Origin: Acanthococcus lagerstroemiae
Taxonomy: Eukaryota > Arthropoda > Insecta > Hemiptera > Eriococcidae
Direction of reading: 5' to 3'
NCBI GenBank assembly: GCA_031841125.1
Contig: CM063114.1
Location: 5,766,001 to 5,830,000, forward strand
Length of the DNA: 64,000 bases
Positions 1-11,179 of this stretch are shown one piece after another. Under the pieces are notes generated by a model. It was not told the origin of the DNA, did not search any database, and saw only the letters and a list, made by a program, of their open reading frames with translations. Position 1 is the first letter of the stretch. Every line of letters starts with the position of its first letter. The position numbers were made by a program, and so were the translations under genes.

Positions 1-16
1 CATGAGAGACCCAGTG

Positions 17-1729
17 TTAGGAGCCGAGGAAACCGAGTTGATGCAAAGTAGGAAGCAGTCTCCCAATCAAAGCTTTTTTATACTTCCAAATACTGGTATC
101 ATTCATGCTCGGATTCACTTTATCGATGCATCGATTGCGCAAGTGTTGGTCGCAATAATGCTGCAGCTTGGCTTTACTTGAAGGAAGCGTGTACTTCCGG
201 CAAGTACCGAAGCACACAAGCGGAGTATGGTCTCCTTGAATTTTGATCAGCTCGGGCTTATTGATGCATTTTGTATGCCAACCATATGCACCTCTACCCC
301 TGGTGTAGTCTTTCTCAGTGCGATGCACATGCCGAAGCATGTGAAGATAATTTGGCACATCCGTGTAGTTCAGACCCGGATACGTGTCATCGTCGTGGAA
401 CCAGAAATTCTTAAAGCAAAAAAACATAGAACGATTCCGGATTTTTGGTTTGATCTTCTCCATCATTTCTCCCCAGGTAGTTTGTTCCACCGGCACTATA
501 ACTTCATCTACGTCGATTACAGCAATATACTCGTAATTGTACATATTCCTGTACAAACAGTCTTGCAGCGCTATTCTTTGGCTCGTCATGTATTCTCCCA
601 TTCCGGTCAAATACAGACTCTGCAGCATCGGCAGATTCGGCTGGTCGTCGGCCAACGAAAACCGGTGTAGCTCAATTTCGCCTTTTTCTTCGTAGTGTTT
701 CAAGACTTTGGAAACGTTTTCGTGGTGGTGATGGTAATACATGAATATCTGATGAGCGCCGAGCAGGCGCACCAGCTCGATCCATTCGGCAATTCTGACT
801 GAGTAATCCAAGCTTACGAAGGTCAAAGCTGTGACGCAGACAGCGAAATCGTGTTTCTTCTTCGCTTTATTGTAGATGACTTTCAAATGGTTTTTGGCCG
901 TATCGCACTCGCGCTCGACCAGGGACACCGAATCGGGAATCGAAGAGGCATGCTCCTTTGGTATGGCGCACGTGATCAAATAGATGGCCACGGTTTCGTT
1001 GAAAAATGCGTTAAAGCCAGGCTTTTTGGTCTTATGAACGAAATTCGGCTTGCGGATTGGCACGATGACCGGTTGCTTATGCCGCGGAAACCAAATCTGG
1101 CAAAAAGGGTATTCGGTCGGATCGAAAAGGTCGATGGCGACGGTCAGCCTTACGGCCGGCTTCACGTCGCTGTGCCATCGATTTTCGTAATAAGCGGCGA
1201 AAACGTACCAACGATTTGTGGAAAGCGGAAGCAGCTGCCAATACTCGTTGTGGAATGCCAGCTGGAAAACGTCCGGATACGGTGCGCACGTTTCGTTCAT
1301 CCGGTACTCGTCTCGGCTGAAGTTCGGATTCAGGTAGGCGGTGGGTAAGTTGGGCACCTCCTGGAACGCCTCGTATTTGGAAAACAGCCATGGTTCGGCG
1401 GTTCGCGGCTTCGCGGTGTACCATTTGCGGGGTATTGATTCGCTGGTTGCATTTGTATGATCGGCGGTGATGAAAAACGCGACACAGCAGATCACCAAGC
1501 CGAGTACCGTCAAAGCGATCACGAATACGCAAAAACGTTTGATTTTCGTGGCCGAAAAGTGGAAGGCAGTGAAGTTCAAAATGCTCGGCAAGAACATGGT
1601 CGCGGTGTAGAATGAGAGCACCAACTCGGCGACTGGGTCGAGCAGTTTACATGGTATGTACTTTCTAGTCGCGATAAAATTTGACACTCGTTCTTCATCT
1701 ATCACCGAGTTCTTTCTCGCGAAGGGCAC
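17..1729 (-). CDS. Glycosyltransferase family 92 (DUF23) protein, type II membrane
   Basis: A single uninterrupted 570-residue reading frame. Visible: a short cytoplasmic N-terminus, one hydrophobic signal-anchor at about residues 65-87, then a lumenal stem with several N-glycosylation sequons. A GT92 catalytic domain spans about residues 293-540. It carries a DxD-type metal/nucleotide-sugar motif (IDVDE, residues 405-409), preceded by the family-typical RIAEWIEL segment near 312 and a histidine-rich HxxHxxN-like stretch near 333-340. KLQHY lies near 521. Family knowledge: GT92 enzymes such as nematode GALT-1 are Golgi beta-galactosyltransferases acting on glycan fucose or related acceptors. 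The exact acceptor here cannot be read from sequence. Length and topology are normal for the family. The first Met of the frame is used because it precedes the anchor at a sensible distance. No intron is needed, so an old retrocopy origin is possible, but the frame is intact. Confidence 0.93.
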   Translation of the reverse strand: MPFARKNSVIDEERVSNFIATRKYIPCKLLDPVAELVLSFYTATMFLPSILNFTAFHFSATKIKRFCVFVIALTVLGLVICCVAFFITADHTNATSESIPRKWYTAKPRTAEPWLFSKYEAFQEVPNLPTAYLNPNFSRDEYRMNETCAPYPDVFQLAFHNEYWQLLPLSTNRWYVFAAYYENRWHSDVKPAVRLTVAIDLFDPTEYPFCQIWFPRHKQPVIVPIRKPNFVHKTKKPGFNAFFNETVAIYLITCAIPKEHASSIPDSVSLVERECDTAKNHLKVIYNKAKKKHDFAVCVTALTFVSLDYSVRIAEWIELVRLLGAHQIFMYYHHHHENVSKVLKHYEEKGEIELHRFSLADDQPNLPMLQSLYLTGMGEYMTSQRIALQDCLYRNMYNYEYIAVIDVDEVIVPVEQTTWGEMMEKIKPKIRNRSMFFCFKNFWFHDDDTYPGLNYTDVPNYLHMLRHVHRTEKDYTRGRGAYGWHTKCINKPELIKIQGDHTPLVCFGTCRKYTLPSSKAKLQHYCDQHLRNRCIDKVNPSMNDTSIWKYKKALIGRLLPTLHQLGFLGS

Positions 1730-2139
1730 CGAAAACCCAAGTGTTTACTGGTACTGGCTGTGTTAATCTACTCATGTTCCATGTTATTGCTGATAACTTA
1801 TTTTTCGCGTTTCGCACTATTAGAGACGAAAGGCATCGCGGCGGCGGAGGATTTTTAATACTTGACGTATTTGTTCCCAAAACTTCGCGCAGTTTTACTG
1901 CATCGGTATAAGATTCGGTGTTGCCGTTGATTTAAAACGTGAAAACGGGCTAAATTATGGGAAATGAGGACCAATTGGGTTGTTTTCACGTGAAGAAGTA
2001 AACTGGCCAGTTCAGGCCCGTAGCGCCCGTGCGGGCAAACAGGGCATTGCCTTAACCAAAATTTTGCCACGAAAAACAAAAAAAAAACACGGAAGAAAAT
2101 TATCTTCTACAAATTTATGACTGAAAGTTGAACAAAATT
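1730..2139. other. 5' flank of the GT92 gene, no gene seen
   Basis: AT-rich sequence between the GT92 start codon (minus strand) and the first TIR element. It probably holds the GT92 promoter and 5' UTR. I see no convincing TATA box and no coding potential. Confidence 0.4.
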
Positions 2140-3054
2140 TTATATGTTACGGTACATGATGTAAATCTGATAATGACGTTAATGGCCGGGAAATAACGTT
2201 AACTATGAAAACCAACGGGCATGCACGTTAAAGACCGGGAAATATCGTGAACAGCCATTCTGTCTACAATTTACTTGGGAAGTCTGGTAAATTTCAGATA
2301 ATATTAGAATTGGACCGGACTTTCTCAAGATTTCCCAATACATCTTGGGAAATCTTGGCATTTTGGGCCATCTTGATATGAGTAGTCCGGCTAAACAGCT
2401 AAAATTTTAAAACTCTTCAGTTTGGTCGTCATACTGGGTACGGGTAACTCTGAGAATGTGTATCCGATGCGCAAAATCCCACTAGTTACCGGGATAACTA
2501 AACGGGAACAAGGGTAACTCGAGGGTAACAAATCGGTAACTTTTCCGCGGGTAACTTGGTAACTAGAAGGTAACAGATTGCGCATCGGGTACCACGAAGC
2601 CTGAGGTCCAAAGACGAGATTCCTTTATTTGGCTCGAATAGGTCAACAATAACCGAACTCGTTCAAAGTCGACCAAATTCAACCAAAATTGACGAAACAG
2701 ATAACCTAAGTATATGAAATTTGCAAGGGTGGAGTGAGTCCCTCTCCCACAAACACATGAATCTTGGAAATCGACATTTTCCCGAAAATTTAGTCTTTTA
2801 GTTGACATTTTGGAACATTTTAGACAGTATAATACAATAACGCGCACGTCATTTTCCGAACTGTACTGGGCAAGGTCGATCAGCTCAGGAAGTGATGATA
2901 ATTTGAACGTGTATCAACATGGCCCAAGTAGCTATATGTAAATTACGTCATATCCCGGTCATTAACACCACGGCCCAATGACGCTGGGATACAACGTACT
3001 TGCCCGAGAATTCACGTTCGATCCCGAATTTACATCATGTACCGTAACATATAA
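2140..3054. mobile_element. Non-autonomous DNA transposon with perfect 27-bp TIRs
   Basis: The left end at 2140-2166 (starting TTATATGTTACGGTACATGA) is repeated exactly as reverse complement at 3028-3054. Just inside, both ends carry related GTTAATGxCCGGG motifs. The element is about 915 bp. Short frames inside match no transposase, so it is non-autonomous. The outermost TA on both sides is compatible with a TA target duplication (Tc1/mariner/pogo class), which is inference. A cluster of GGTAAC/GTTACC motifs lies in its left half. Confidence 0.75.
2440..2597. repeat. GTTACC/GGTAAC motif cluster bounded by an inverted repeat
   Basis: At least seven GGTAAC or GTTACC-type hexamers occur in about 150 bp. 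The block is bracketed by CCGATGCGCAA (near 2465) and its reverse complement TTGCGCATCGG (near 2578). It is internal to the 2140-3054 transposon and may be a nested small element or a cluster of transposase-binding sites. Confidence 0.45.
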
Positions 3055-3085
3055 CGTAAGAGCGGCTAATATGGCCACCCCTGGA
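3055..3085. repeat. Solitary pogo-like terminal motif
   Basis: The stretch GTAAGAGCGGCTAATATGGC, directly abutting the TIR of the preceding element, recurs as reverse complement at 20066-20095 beside the pogo-type transposase. It is probably the remnant end of a related pogo-family element. Confidence 0.45.
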
Positions 3086-3136
3086 ATCTTTCCTCTAAAG
3101 ATAGATTGGTAAAATCTGGCTACACTGGTTGTTGGT

Positions 3137-4061
3137 GGGTAATTCTCCGAAAAATGGACAATTCATGTAAATAGGCTGTGTAACTCTGCCACTTATTATC
3201 AGAATGCTATGCGCAATATATCAAAATTGAGGAAATGAACTCTTCTGATGGAGACAGTGGTAAAAGCTCTCCCTAGTTCAGCAGAACATCATTAGAAAAT
3301 CGAAAATTCACCTGAAATGTCCATCAGCGTGGGTGTCAACCTGGCCTAGTTCCGTTTTTTTTTTTGCTTGCTGGAAGGGTTTAATACATCATTTTCAGGA
3401 ACTACTGTTTCCCATTGTTGAAGAGGTAAGTTGAGGCAACACGGTATAGGTCTTACAATCTTTTTCTAACCAAGTTAAGTGACCTGTAGAATGCCTCAAA
3501 GTTGTGTCTAGGAAGAGATATGTCCTTCAACGTGGATAATTTTCAAACCTCTCTGTAGGGTTCCACTATAAGCATAAACTTCTCTCAAATGCTCATATAA
3601 CTTCCTCATAACTTCCTCTAGAAGGCTGTGTAAGAACTTCTGTGAAATAATGATAATTTGTATGCTAAAATACTCATTTATTGCTGAGATCCTGGTTTCT
3701 AAAAAAAAAGTGTCCTTCATCGTGGACATCAACAGCCATATTGAATTTATAGCTCCGAATTTGTAAAAACGTAATAATATAACTAATGTTGGCCACATTA
3801 CATTCAGCAACATGTATCAAATATTTTCTGCATATTTACCCAATGGGAAAAGGGAAAAGGCGATTTTGTCCTTAAACGTGGACATAAAATATTATTCAAC
3901 GTGGCTACTCACGTATTTCTTGTATCCACGCTGAAGGACGTGAATCTTTCGACACTTAGAAGCAGTCTGTAGAAACAGCCTTTAAATCTTCTTCGTGCAG
4001 AGACTACTTTCCTAGATGAATTTTTGGTACTTCATAAAACCGTGATCCGTGAGATTGTAAC
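3137..4061 (+). mobile_element. Truncated copy of the 1.17-kb GGGTAATTCTCC TIR element
   Basis: This 925-bp stretch is nearly identical, with only scattered differences, to 11629-12554. It starts with the same TIR (GGGTAATTCTCCGAAAAATG) but stops at 4061 and lacks the right TIR. It contains the same internal repeats of GTCCTTCAACGTGGAC-like motifs (near 3521, 3712, 3869, 3924). Sequence joined at 4062 belongs to an unrelated C-rich repeat. Confidence 0.8.
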
Positions 4062-4075
4062 GGCTGTATTTCTAC

Positions 4076-4441
4076 GGCCCCCCCAAAGTGGGTTAGGGGG
4101 TTGGAATTAACGGCACAAATTTTATCTTAATTTGTGCTAATTGTGCTCCGAAGTCCCAGAATTTGTGCCGCTTCCCGTGGGGCTACATGTTAATCAAAAG
4201 TTTGGGGGGCCAGGGAAATGTTGGCCCCCCCAAATGAAGGTACGGGGTTGGAAATAGCGGCACAAATTTTATTGTAATTTGTGCTAATTGTGCTCCGAGG
4301 TCTCAGAATTTGTGCCGCTTTTCCTGGGCTCACAGTCCAGTGCCCAATTTGGGGGGGCTGGAAACATTATGATATTTTTAAAAAACGATCTTCAAAAGGA
4401 GAAATTAAATGGTTTCTACTGTCATCGAATTCATTTTTCAG
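4076..4441. repeat. CCCCCCCAAA / CGGCACAAATT tandem repeat, inverted copy at 17 kb
   Basis: Two diverged tandem units each contain a G- or C-run followed by AGCGGCACAAATTTTAT and AATTTGTGCTAATTGTGCTCC. The segment 4159-4441 is repeated in reverse complement at 16980-17262, same length, a few mismatches. Short frames here are repeat artefacts. Confidence 0.7.
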
Positions 4442-4499
4442 TCCAACTCGAATTTGGACACGCTTTGTGGACTGTTTGACAAACATTTCAAGTTAATTG

Positions 4500-5440
4500 T
4501 AATTTTGGTGCTATTGTGATGTCGTATGGTTGCGTTACTTTCTAAAAGCTTTCATTTATAATATAAAAGCTGAATTTGTTATGAAAATTTCAGGTTAATA
4601 CTTCGATGAAAAATCGTCCGGTTGTAATTCTCTTGTAACCGGGGTTACAAGAGGGAATTTTTCGGTGGGTGCAAGGGTCAGGAGCGGTGACAAATTTTTT
4701 ATCGGGACGTGGAGAGTTCTTGACAGGGACGTCGCGAGGCGCACATTTTTTACTCGTCGGCATTTCATCGAAATTTTTTAGTTCTCCGTCGGCAAGTCTA
4801 CAGTCGACAAAAAAGCACATTTATGCGTATTTACAAATCAGGGATTGAAAGAAAACTAATTGAAACGGAAGAGCAAAGATAAATTTTAAAAAAGACAAAT
4901 CGGTGAGAATCTCAAACTTTACCATCTGCTACTGAAAATTTGACTTCTACTGAAGAGCTTGAGATTGTTAAACGAAGTTTATCTCTTGATGTGCTAAAAG
5001 TAGAAAACAGCTCTGACTCGTCAGTGTATACTACGCTGAAAATTCATTGTCTTCATTCTCCTCAAAGAATCTGCCCACCACTGTGAAAAAACCCCAGGCT
5101 TCATCTGATAGTGAAGATTTTTCTGGTATTTATGAGACGCAGCCAACTGTTCTTGGTCGAGATGAGTCGCCTGATTCGTAGATATGTACTTAGTATCAGT
5201 AAAGTTACTGCATTTTTGGCCAATTTTAAAAATATAAAGAATATCTTGAAGAAATTTAAGAACGAAAATATTTCGAATACAAAAATATTCCTCCTCGAAA
5301 TAACAGATTGCATTTCGAAAATTTTTGAAGAAAGTCAGACGCTCCTAAAGTCTTTGATCGATGTACAGAGTAAACTTTCTCCTGATGACTCTATGAACGG
5401 TGAAATCTCCAAGGATGAATTTGTGTAACATAATCCAGAA
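4500..5440. other. No gene recognised
   Basis: AT-rich sequence with short uninformative frames. A plus-strand frame at 5111-5428 is isoleucine/lysine-rich and has no recognisable motif. It lies just upstream of a decayed hAT-type zinc-finger piece and could be a remnant of the same element, but I cannot show that. Confidence 0.3.
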
Positions 5441-5445
5441 AACAG

Positions 5446-5720
5446 AAAGAAGATAATATCATTCAATGAACAAAAGTATTTGAATTTTCTTGGACCCTTT
5501 CGCCCGAAACTTGATTCAATTATCCTATAAATTCTGACATTCCAGCAAATACCTAAGCAGCACCCCTTCAATGCAGCATGGTACTTACCATACCCTATGT
5601 TAGAATATAGCACTGAACAAGATGCTGCTTTTTGTTTTGCTTGTTCTCATTATTTCCTGATGGTCCAGGAAGAACATTCAGCAATTCCGAGCATGGTCCT
5701 GATCGTAAATTTCATTATCA
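5446..5720 (+). pseudogene. hAT-type transposase fragment (TTF-like zinc finger, ZMYM1/DUF4371 type)
   Basis: The plus-strand translation around 5490-5660 contains LGPFRPKLDS, then an in-frame TAA, then FNAAWYLPYPMLEYSTEQD followed by AAFCFACSHYF. This matches the known pattern of the TTF-type zinc finger at the N-terminus of ZMYM1-like hAT transposases (GPPRP ... FNPxWYxxYPWLEYSxxxDAAFCFxCRxF). The frame breaks on both sides and no DUF4371/hAT catalytic domain follows intact. Identification rests on motif recognition only. Confidence 0.6.
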
Positions 5721-5734
5721 CATGTCAATAAAGA

Positions 5735-6905
5735 AGATCCGTGATCCGGATTGTGAAACTTTGATGTTCCGTGATCCGTGATTCGGATAGTTGAAAAGAT
5801 TTGAGCAACGGATCGACACGGAATGCCAAAAAATGAAAAATTCGAAAGGAAAAAGCCCTAAAAAAGTCGAAGCAGCGATTTTATCAAGGGATTTTATTTG
5901 TTGTGTTTTTCGAATGAGAGAATTTCTTTCCAAATTTGTATTAAAATTCGTGAATTTTATTAGAAATATGAAATAGATGTCAAAACCTGCACTAGAGAGC
6001 GCTACAAATAAATCACCGCCTGCGCAGGTGAAACTGAGAATGTGGTCATGGATATTTTTTAATGGAAATAGTGCTATTCTTAGGAAAGCAAAAAAGGCCG
6101 AAAACTATTCCACCCACTTGCGTTGACTATAATTCTGTTGTTTAGTAACAATACAATAATTTATGTAGGACGGGATTTTTTTTTTTAAATCAATTTCTAA
6201 TTGATTTAAAGATGCTTAAAGTTTGCTGTAATCTAACTAAAAATTGTACATGATCACCTTTTCAGTACGCAGGGCTACCAACTTTGGGAACTCCAAGTTC
6301 TAGTACCTATACCAACGCCAAATTGATGTTGAGAAGGAAGAAGAGATAGAAAATTTACAATTTGGCGAAGAACCAAAGCTGAATGAAAAAGTATCTCGAC
6401 CGCTTCCCTTAAATTCAAATTCAACCTCATCATCTTCTACAGTAAAACTTCAAATGTCTAATTTGGACGCTGTTAAGCGTAAGGGAACCAACCAGCAAAA
6501 TCTGTTTTTTGAGAACACGTGATTCGAAGTTGAAGAGCCATGTAGAAAGAAACTATATCACATAGCGTTTACTATTAAGCTTTTTTCAATGTGAGTACAC
6601 ATTTTTGAATCGGGGGACCAATTTTGAAAAATTCTACTTTTTTTCGCTCTTTCTAACGATACTAATAAGTAATGAGCTGATCACTTATTCTGTTTGCAAA
6701 TTTCGGTTGGTTCCCTTACGTTTAAAGCGTCCATTTCTGTTTTGCTTTTGTAAGGAAAAAGAAAAAAATGATCCGTGGTCCGAAAACTTCGATCCGCGGA
6801 TCACGGATCACGAAATTCTACAATTCGTGATCCGAAATTATTCGGATTGTGTTCTAATAACTGGATCCGTGATCGGATGATCCGAATCCCTCTTGTTTCG
6901 TGATC
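5735..6905. repeat. GATCCGTGATCC palindrome-rich segment
   Basis: Clusters of GATCCGTGATCCG and CGGATCACGGATCAC occur at 5736-5790 and 6766-6905, in opposite overall orientation at the two ends. About 1 kb of AT-rich filler without a recognisable gene lies between them. The arrangement suggests a TIR-bounded decayed element with repeated terminal hexamers. The same motif also occurs once inside the 3137 and 11629 elements. Confidence 0.45.
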
Positions 6906-6909
6906 CACT

Positions 6910-7436
6910 GTTGGTGTCCGTCATCGTTGGACAGCAAGGGCGGAAGCAGTAAAAAATGCTCGTATCTCATATGTAAAAATTTTAGACGCTCGATTCAAAA
7001 TTAAGAATTCAAAAGATATACTTAGATAAAACCAACAAAACGCAAAGCCAAGCAGTTCTGTTTATAAAAAAATGTTGGAATTTGATTTCATTTGTTGTCT
7101 ATTTTTCGCCAAAAATACATATGATGTATAAATTCAAGAGTTTGATTGAGTAATTGGAGGCAGAAGAATTGAACATCCTAGACGCGCTACAGCTAATGAA
7201 CAGCACCATATAGCCAAATATGCACGTATTTTTCTTGCAACATAACGTATTGCATTCAACGTTACCCCTGACCACCCGTCGGAAAATTTTAATATGTCTC
7301 CCCCCCTCCCACCCCCCGCAAAATGCAGGATCGCGCCGTCACTGGTTCTTGAGTGATAAAAAGATAATACAAACAAATCATTTTATTTACCTTACTTCCT
7401 AACGGGTCCGTTATCCTGCGCTCCCCCAAATTTGAT
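6910..7436. other. No gene recognised
   Basis: AT-rich sequence with a short pyrimidine-rich patch near 7300. Nothing coding or structural stands out. Confidence 0.3.
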
Positions 7437-8170
7437 TTTAGACCCGATTTTGGGATAGGGGAAATGTACCCGAAATGTACCTAAATGTAACGCTAATATT
7501 ACAAAATGTACCTCCTCCCTTTGCGAAGGGGGAACAGAAGTACTTTGGTAGGGCTAGGGTAACGGGAGCCCTTCCAATTCGTCTGATTCCGTAAAATTTG
7601 GTTCGAATGGAATGTACCCGAAATGTACCACCAATTATCTGAAATGTACCCCCTTTATCGCCGCAGGGTGGAGGATTAAATTTGGTGGATGGGGCTGTGG
7701 TAATGTTAGCCCCACCCCCATGTGTTCCAATTTCACCGAATTTGTGCAGAATGAAATGTACCCAAAATGTACCGAAATATACGACCAATGATATAAAATG
7801 TACCTCTCCCTTCCCATGTAATGACCAAAAGTAGAAGGGGGCAGAAATGAATTAGGAACCCCCCCCCCCACTTAGCTGATTTCGTCAAATTTGGTTCAAA
7901 TGAAATGTACCCGAAATGTATCACCAATTATATGAAATATACCCCTTCATCACCACATGGGGAAGGATTAAATTTGTTAGGGCTGTGATAACGTTAGCCC
8001 CCCCCCCCTTCTTCCAATTTCACCGAAATTGTGCAGAATGAAATGTACCCGAAATGTACCACAAATTATATAAAATGTACCCCCTCCCATCCCATGTAAT
8101 GACCAAAAGTATAAGGGGGCCGGAATGAATTAGAGCTCTACACTTAACGTATTTCCTCAAATTTGGTTCG
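7437..8170. repeat. Tandem repeat of about 270-295 bp rich in AATGTACC
   Basis: The landmark GATTYCGTMAAATTTGGTTC recurs at 7584, 7878 and (diverged) 8149, giving units of about 294 and 271 bp. A partial unit precedes them. Each unit contains several GAAATGTACCC motifs, a TTAGCCCC run and GTAATGACCAAAAGTA. Minus-strand frames here (for example 7438-7788) are repeat by-products, not genes. Confidence 0.75.
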
Positions 8171-9806
8171 GATCTTTACGTGCTTCATTAGAATCTGATG
8201 TAAGTATACTCTTCTGCAGTTTGTACGAAATAAGTCCGGTACCTATAAATAAATGTTCATGCCGGAGGAGTTTATATTTCGAAGACTACTACTAAAACTG
8301 ACACTCTAGTACTTAAAAAAATGTACCGCATGACCTTACCACTCATTGCACTCAGTTGAGATGGTTCCAAGCTTTTCCGATCAATTGCTTCTGATTCAAT
8401 TATCATCTCCTGGTAAATGAAAGAACGCCTAAATTCGTAATCAGCTGTAAAATTTGCTGTCTGTTTCCTCTTTTTCTCGTGCGGTTTTACTGTTTACGGA
8501 AGTGAGTTGGCTAAGGTGAGCTGGCTAAGGAGAATTGGCTGAACTGTGTTGGGTTAACTGAGTTAGTCCCTTCCTGTTCCCTTTACAGCTAACCACGTTC
8601 CCATCTTCCCTCCGCGTTCTTCCAACGATTCCCTGTGATCCACATTCGTGATCTTTTCCTGCCTGAAAACTTGCAGTTTTCCTGCCTGAAAACTTGCAGT
8701 TTTCCTCCCTCCACCCTTCCCACACTGCCGGCATCAGTTGTATAACCACCTGCGGATTTAAAAGTCAAGCCGCTATAGGCACTCAATAAAATGTTTCCCT
8801 CACCCGCTTCACATCCTCCTTATGAGCTACAGGTCAAAAATTGATAATTATTTCCCAGTTATGTTTTCTGCAACTGTTTCCTTTTTTCAGTCTGCCTCTT
8901 CTTCTTTTCCTCTTTTTCCGAATTTCCTTTCTTTTTCCCGCTGTATTTGTACAAAATTTTGCCGCCCCTCGAAATCTGTCACCCTAGGCACTTGCCTAAT
9001 GTGCCTATTGGGATCTCCGTCTCTAGAACTGATACGGCATATACGTAATTCCATCTTTTGGGGGAGGGGTTCGGACCTCCATTCTCTTCTCCGGTATCCG
9101 CATCTGTCCTCAGCTTTCATGATTCACCCGCCAATTTCGAACAAACACGCACACCCACCCACAGATAAATTAACACTTTTATACATATTAGAGGAGATAT
9201 TTTGATTATGAGACGAAGGACATATTTTACCTGCAGTTTTAACTGCAGGTTAAAAAAAAAGCGTAGAAGAATAGACGCATTTGCCTATTATACTTGGTAC
9301 TAAAATGTCAATATAATATGCTTTGAGCTTTTTTTTTTTTTTTTTTTTTTTTTCACTTTTTGGATAAATAAATGAAGTTTTTGTTTTAATTTTGTCATAT
9401 AATTGTTCTTTTTCAAAAACCCCTCAATTTTGATACCCATATGTCCCCCTCTTTTATCGAACATTTTTTTGCATGTCGTTGAATTTTTAGGAATACATTT
9501 CAAACCGCGAAAAACAAATTATGCGCCTATAATACGATTCTTATGACATAAAAATCCCATCCCTGCCTATTACAAACATTTAGTTCCTACTGAAGGAGGC
9601 TATCATTGTGGGAATTCCCCTACATTTTTTTTTTTTTTTTTTTTTTTTTAATACGTGCGGAAGAAATGGAGTACAAAAGAAACCAGCGGCCAGCGCTTAT
9701 GCATGTTACCGAAACTTTTTAGTCCAACAAGATAACTATTTATTTGAAAGGGTGATGAACCACAATCAAAATTGGTCGTTGACCCCGCTCCATCCGACGA
9801 ACTGCC
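8171..9806. other. No gene; two long poly-T tracts and a 23-bp tandem duplication
   Basis: A perfect tandem duplication of TTTTCCTGCCTGAAAACTTG (plus CAG) lies at about 8654-8700. Poly-T tracts lie at about 9331-9352 and 9627-9649 and may be retroposon tails on the minus strand. Nothing coding is supported. Confidence 0.35.
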
Positions 9807-9885
9807 TAGACCTTTGAGTTACATGGAGGAACACAGGTATCTAGCTCTGTAAAGCAATACGCCTAAGTTATTACTTATCGAACTA
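9807..9885 (+). repeat. 79-bp exact direct repeat, copy 1
   Basis: Identical over 79 bp, in the same orientation, to 11180-11258. Begins TAGACCTTTGAGTTACATGG and ends TATCGAACTA. Flanks differ, so it is a discrete duplicated unit. Confidence 0.8.
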
Positions 9886-10039
9886 ATTATTTGGTGCTCA
9901 GTTCCCCTCAAATTTGGTTTGCCGACTTGGGACTAGCTAAGTATTATTTTACGCAGGTGTTGCAACCACAGGTATTAAACCGCCAGCTTTAGACCAAAAT
10001 GTACACGGTGAAAAAAATGATAAAAACTGGGGATAAAAG

Positions 10040-10570
10040 AGTTTAGCAAATTCGGGGTCCGTAGTACCAGATGGTACAAAAAAGGTACAAACATTTTATA
10101 ACAATTTCGAAAGTCGCACGCTTCCATGGGAAACCGGGAGATGATACAAAATTCGGAACTGGTGGTACAAAATAGTACAAAGTAGCTGTGCAAAATGACT
10201 GTATCACTTCCAATGCGAAATTCTCACTTTAGAAGCTATGCTGTGCTAGACCCTCACAAATTTGTTTTTAAAAATAATTCGCCAATGGGTAGTGGTACAA
10301 AATGTGGGATTGATTGTACAAAATGATACAAATTAGGTACGAAATTTTGATACCACCCCGGGTGCAGATGAACAATTCCATAGAGTGATGCCTACTTATT
10401 CTGCGAATAGGTGGGGGAGGGTACAAAATGGTACAAAATTTCCGTATCACTTCCGGTGCGCTAGTTTCAAATGGGTGCCTACATTTCGCTAGCCCCCTCC
10501 CCAAATTTATTATTTAAAAAATTACAAAATTCGGGATTGGTGGTACAAATTGGTACAACATAGGTACGAA
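10040..10570. repeat. Degenerate repeat rich in GGTACAAA
   Basis: More than a dozen GGTACAAA or GTACAAAAT motifs are spread over two related blocks (about 10060-10260 and 10290-10570). The blocks share TCACTTCC(A/G)(A/G)TGCG and AATTCGGGA landmarks. It resembles the AATGTACC family at 7.4-8.2 kb in style, but units do not align cleanly by eye. Confidence 0.5.
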
Positions 10571-11179
10571 ATTATGAGATAGGTTTTGACTTCGGAGTCT
10601 AATTTGGGGGGGGGGGTAACGATATGGACCTAGTAGCTGGCACCCCAACTGGTCTTAAAAATTGGTGATTCCAAGAACACGATCAAAATTCTAGTTTTTC
10701 TTCTGTAAGACCTTTTTCGATGTGTAGCATTGAGAAGGGTCATTTTGGATTCCTCCTATCACAGGATGGTTACAAAAAAATCGAAAATAACATCCTATGT
10801 AGAATTTTATAAAGAACGTTTGTTGCTTGAAACATTTTCCCCTTAAATTCAATAGTTTTCAATACTTTTGAAAATTTTTTGTTGTTGAGGGGAGGGCTTA
10901 GTCCCCTTTACAATCTATGGTTCCCGTTACTTCTTTCTTCAGAGAACTCATTCTTTAATCGTTACATTTCCATCCCCCGCCCCCATCGTTCGTACATTCT
11001 TATTTTATAAGGCAATTAAATGACACCCGATAACTTACAAGAGAGGAAATGTTTCAAGGAGATGAACTTCATAAGATGCGGGTTCGTCGTACCCTTCCGA
11101 CACGTCTACTGAATAAAATTCAAAATTTAAATTACTGTCAGTAAGTTGAGACCGGTTTCCTCGGCACCAAAAGCGCTAA
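10571..11179. other. No gene recognised
   Basis: AT-rich intergenic sequence with homopolymer runs. No coding or RNA feature seen. Confidence 0.3.

Noticed and set aside
227..1348. Plus-strand frames opposite the GT92 gene
   Set aside because: Antisense shadows of a strong minus-strand coding region.
7861..8010. CRISPR-like regular repeats
   Set aside because: Units are ~270-295 bp and homologous throughout, with no short repeat/spacer pattern; eukaryotic tandem repeat.
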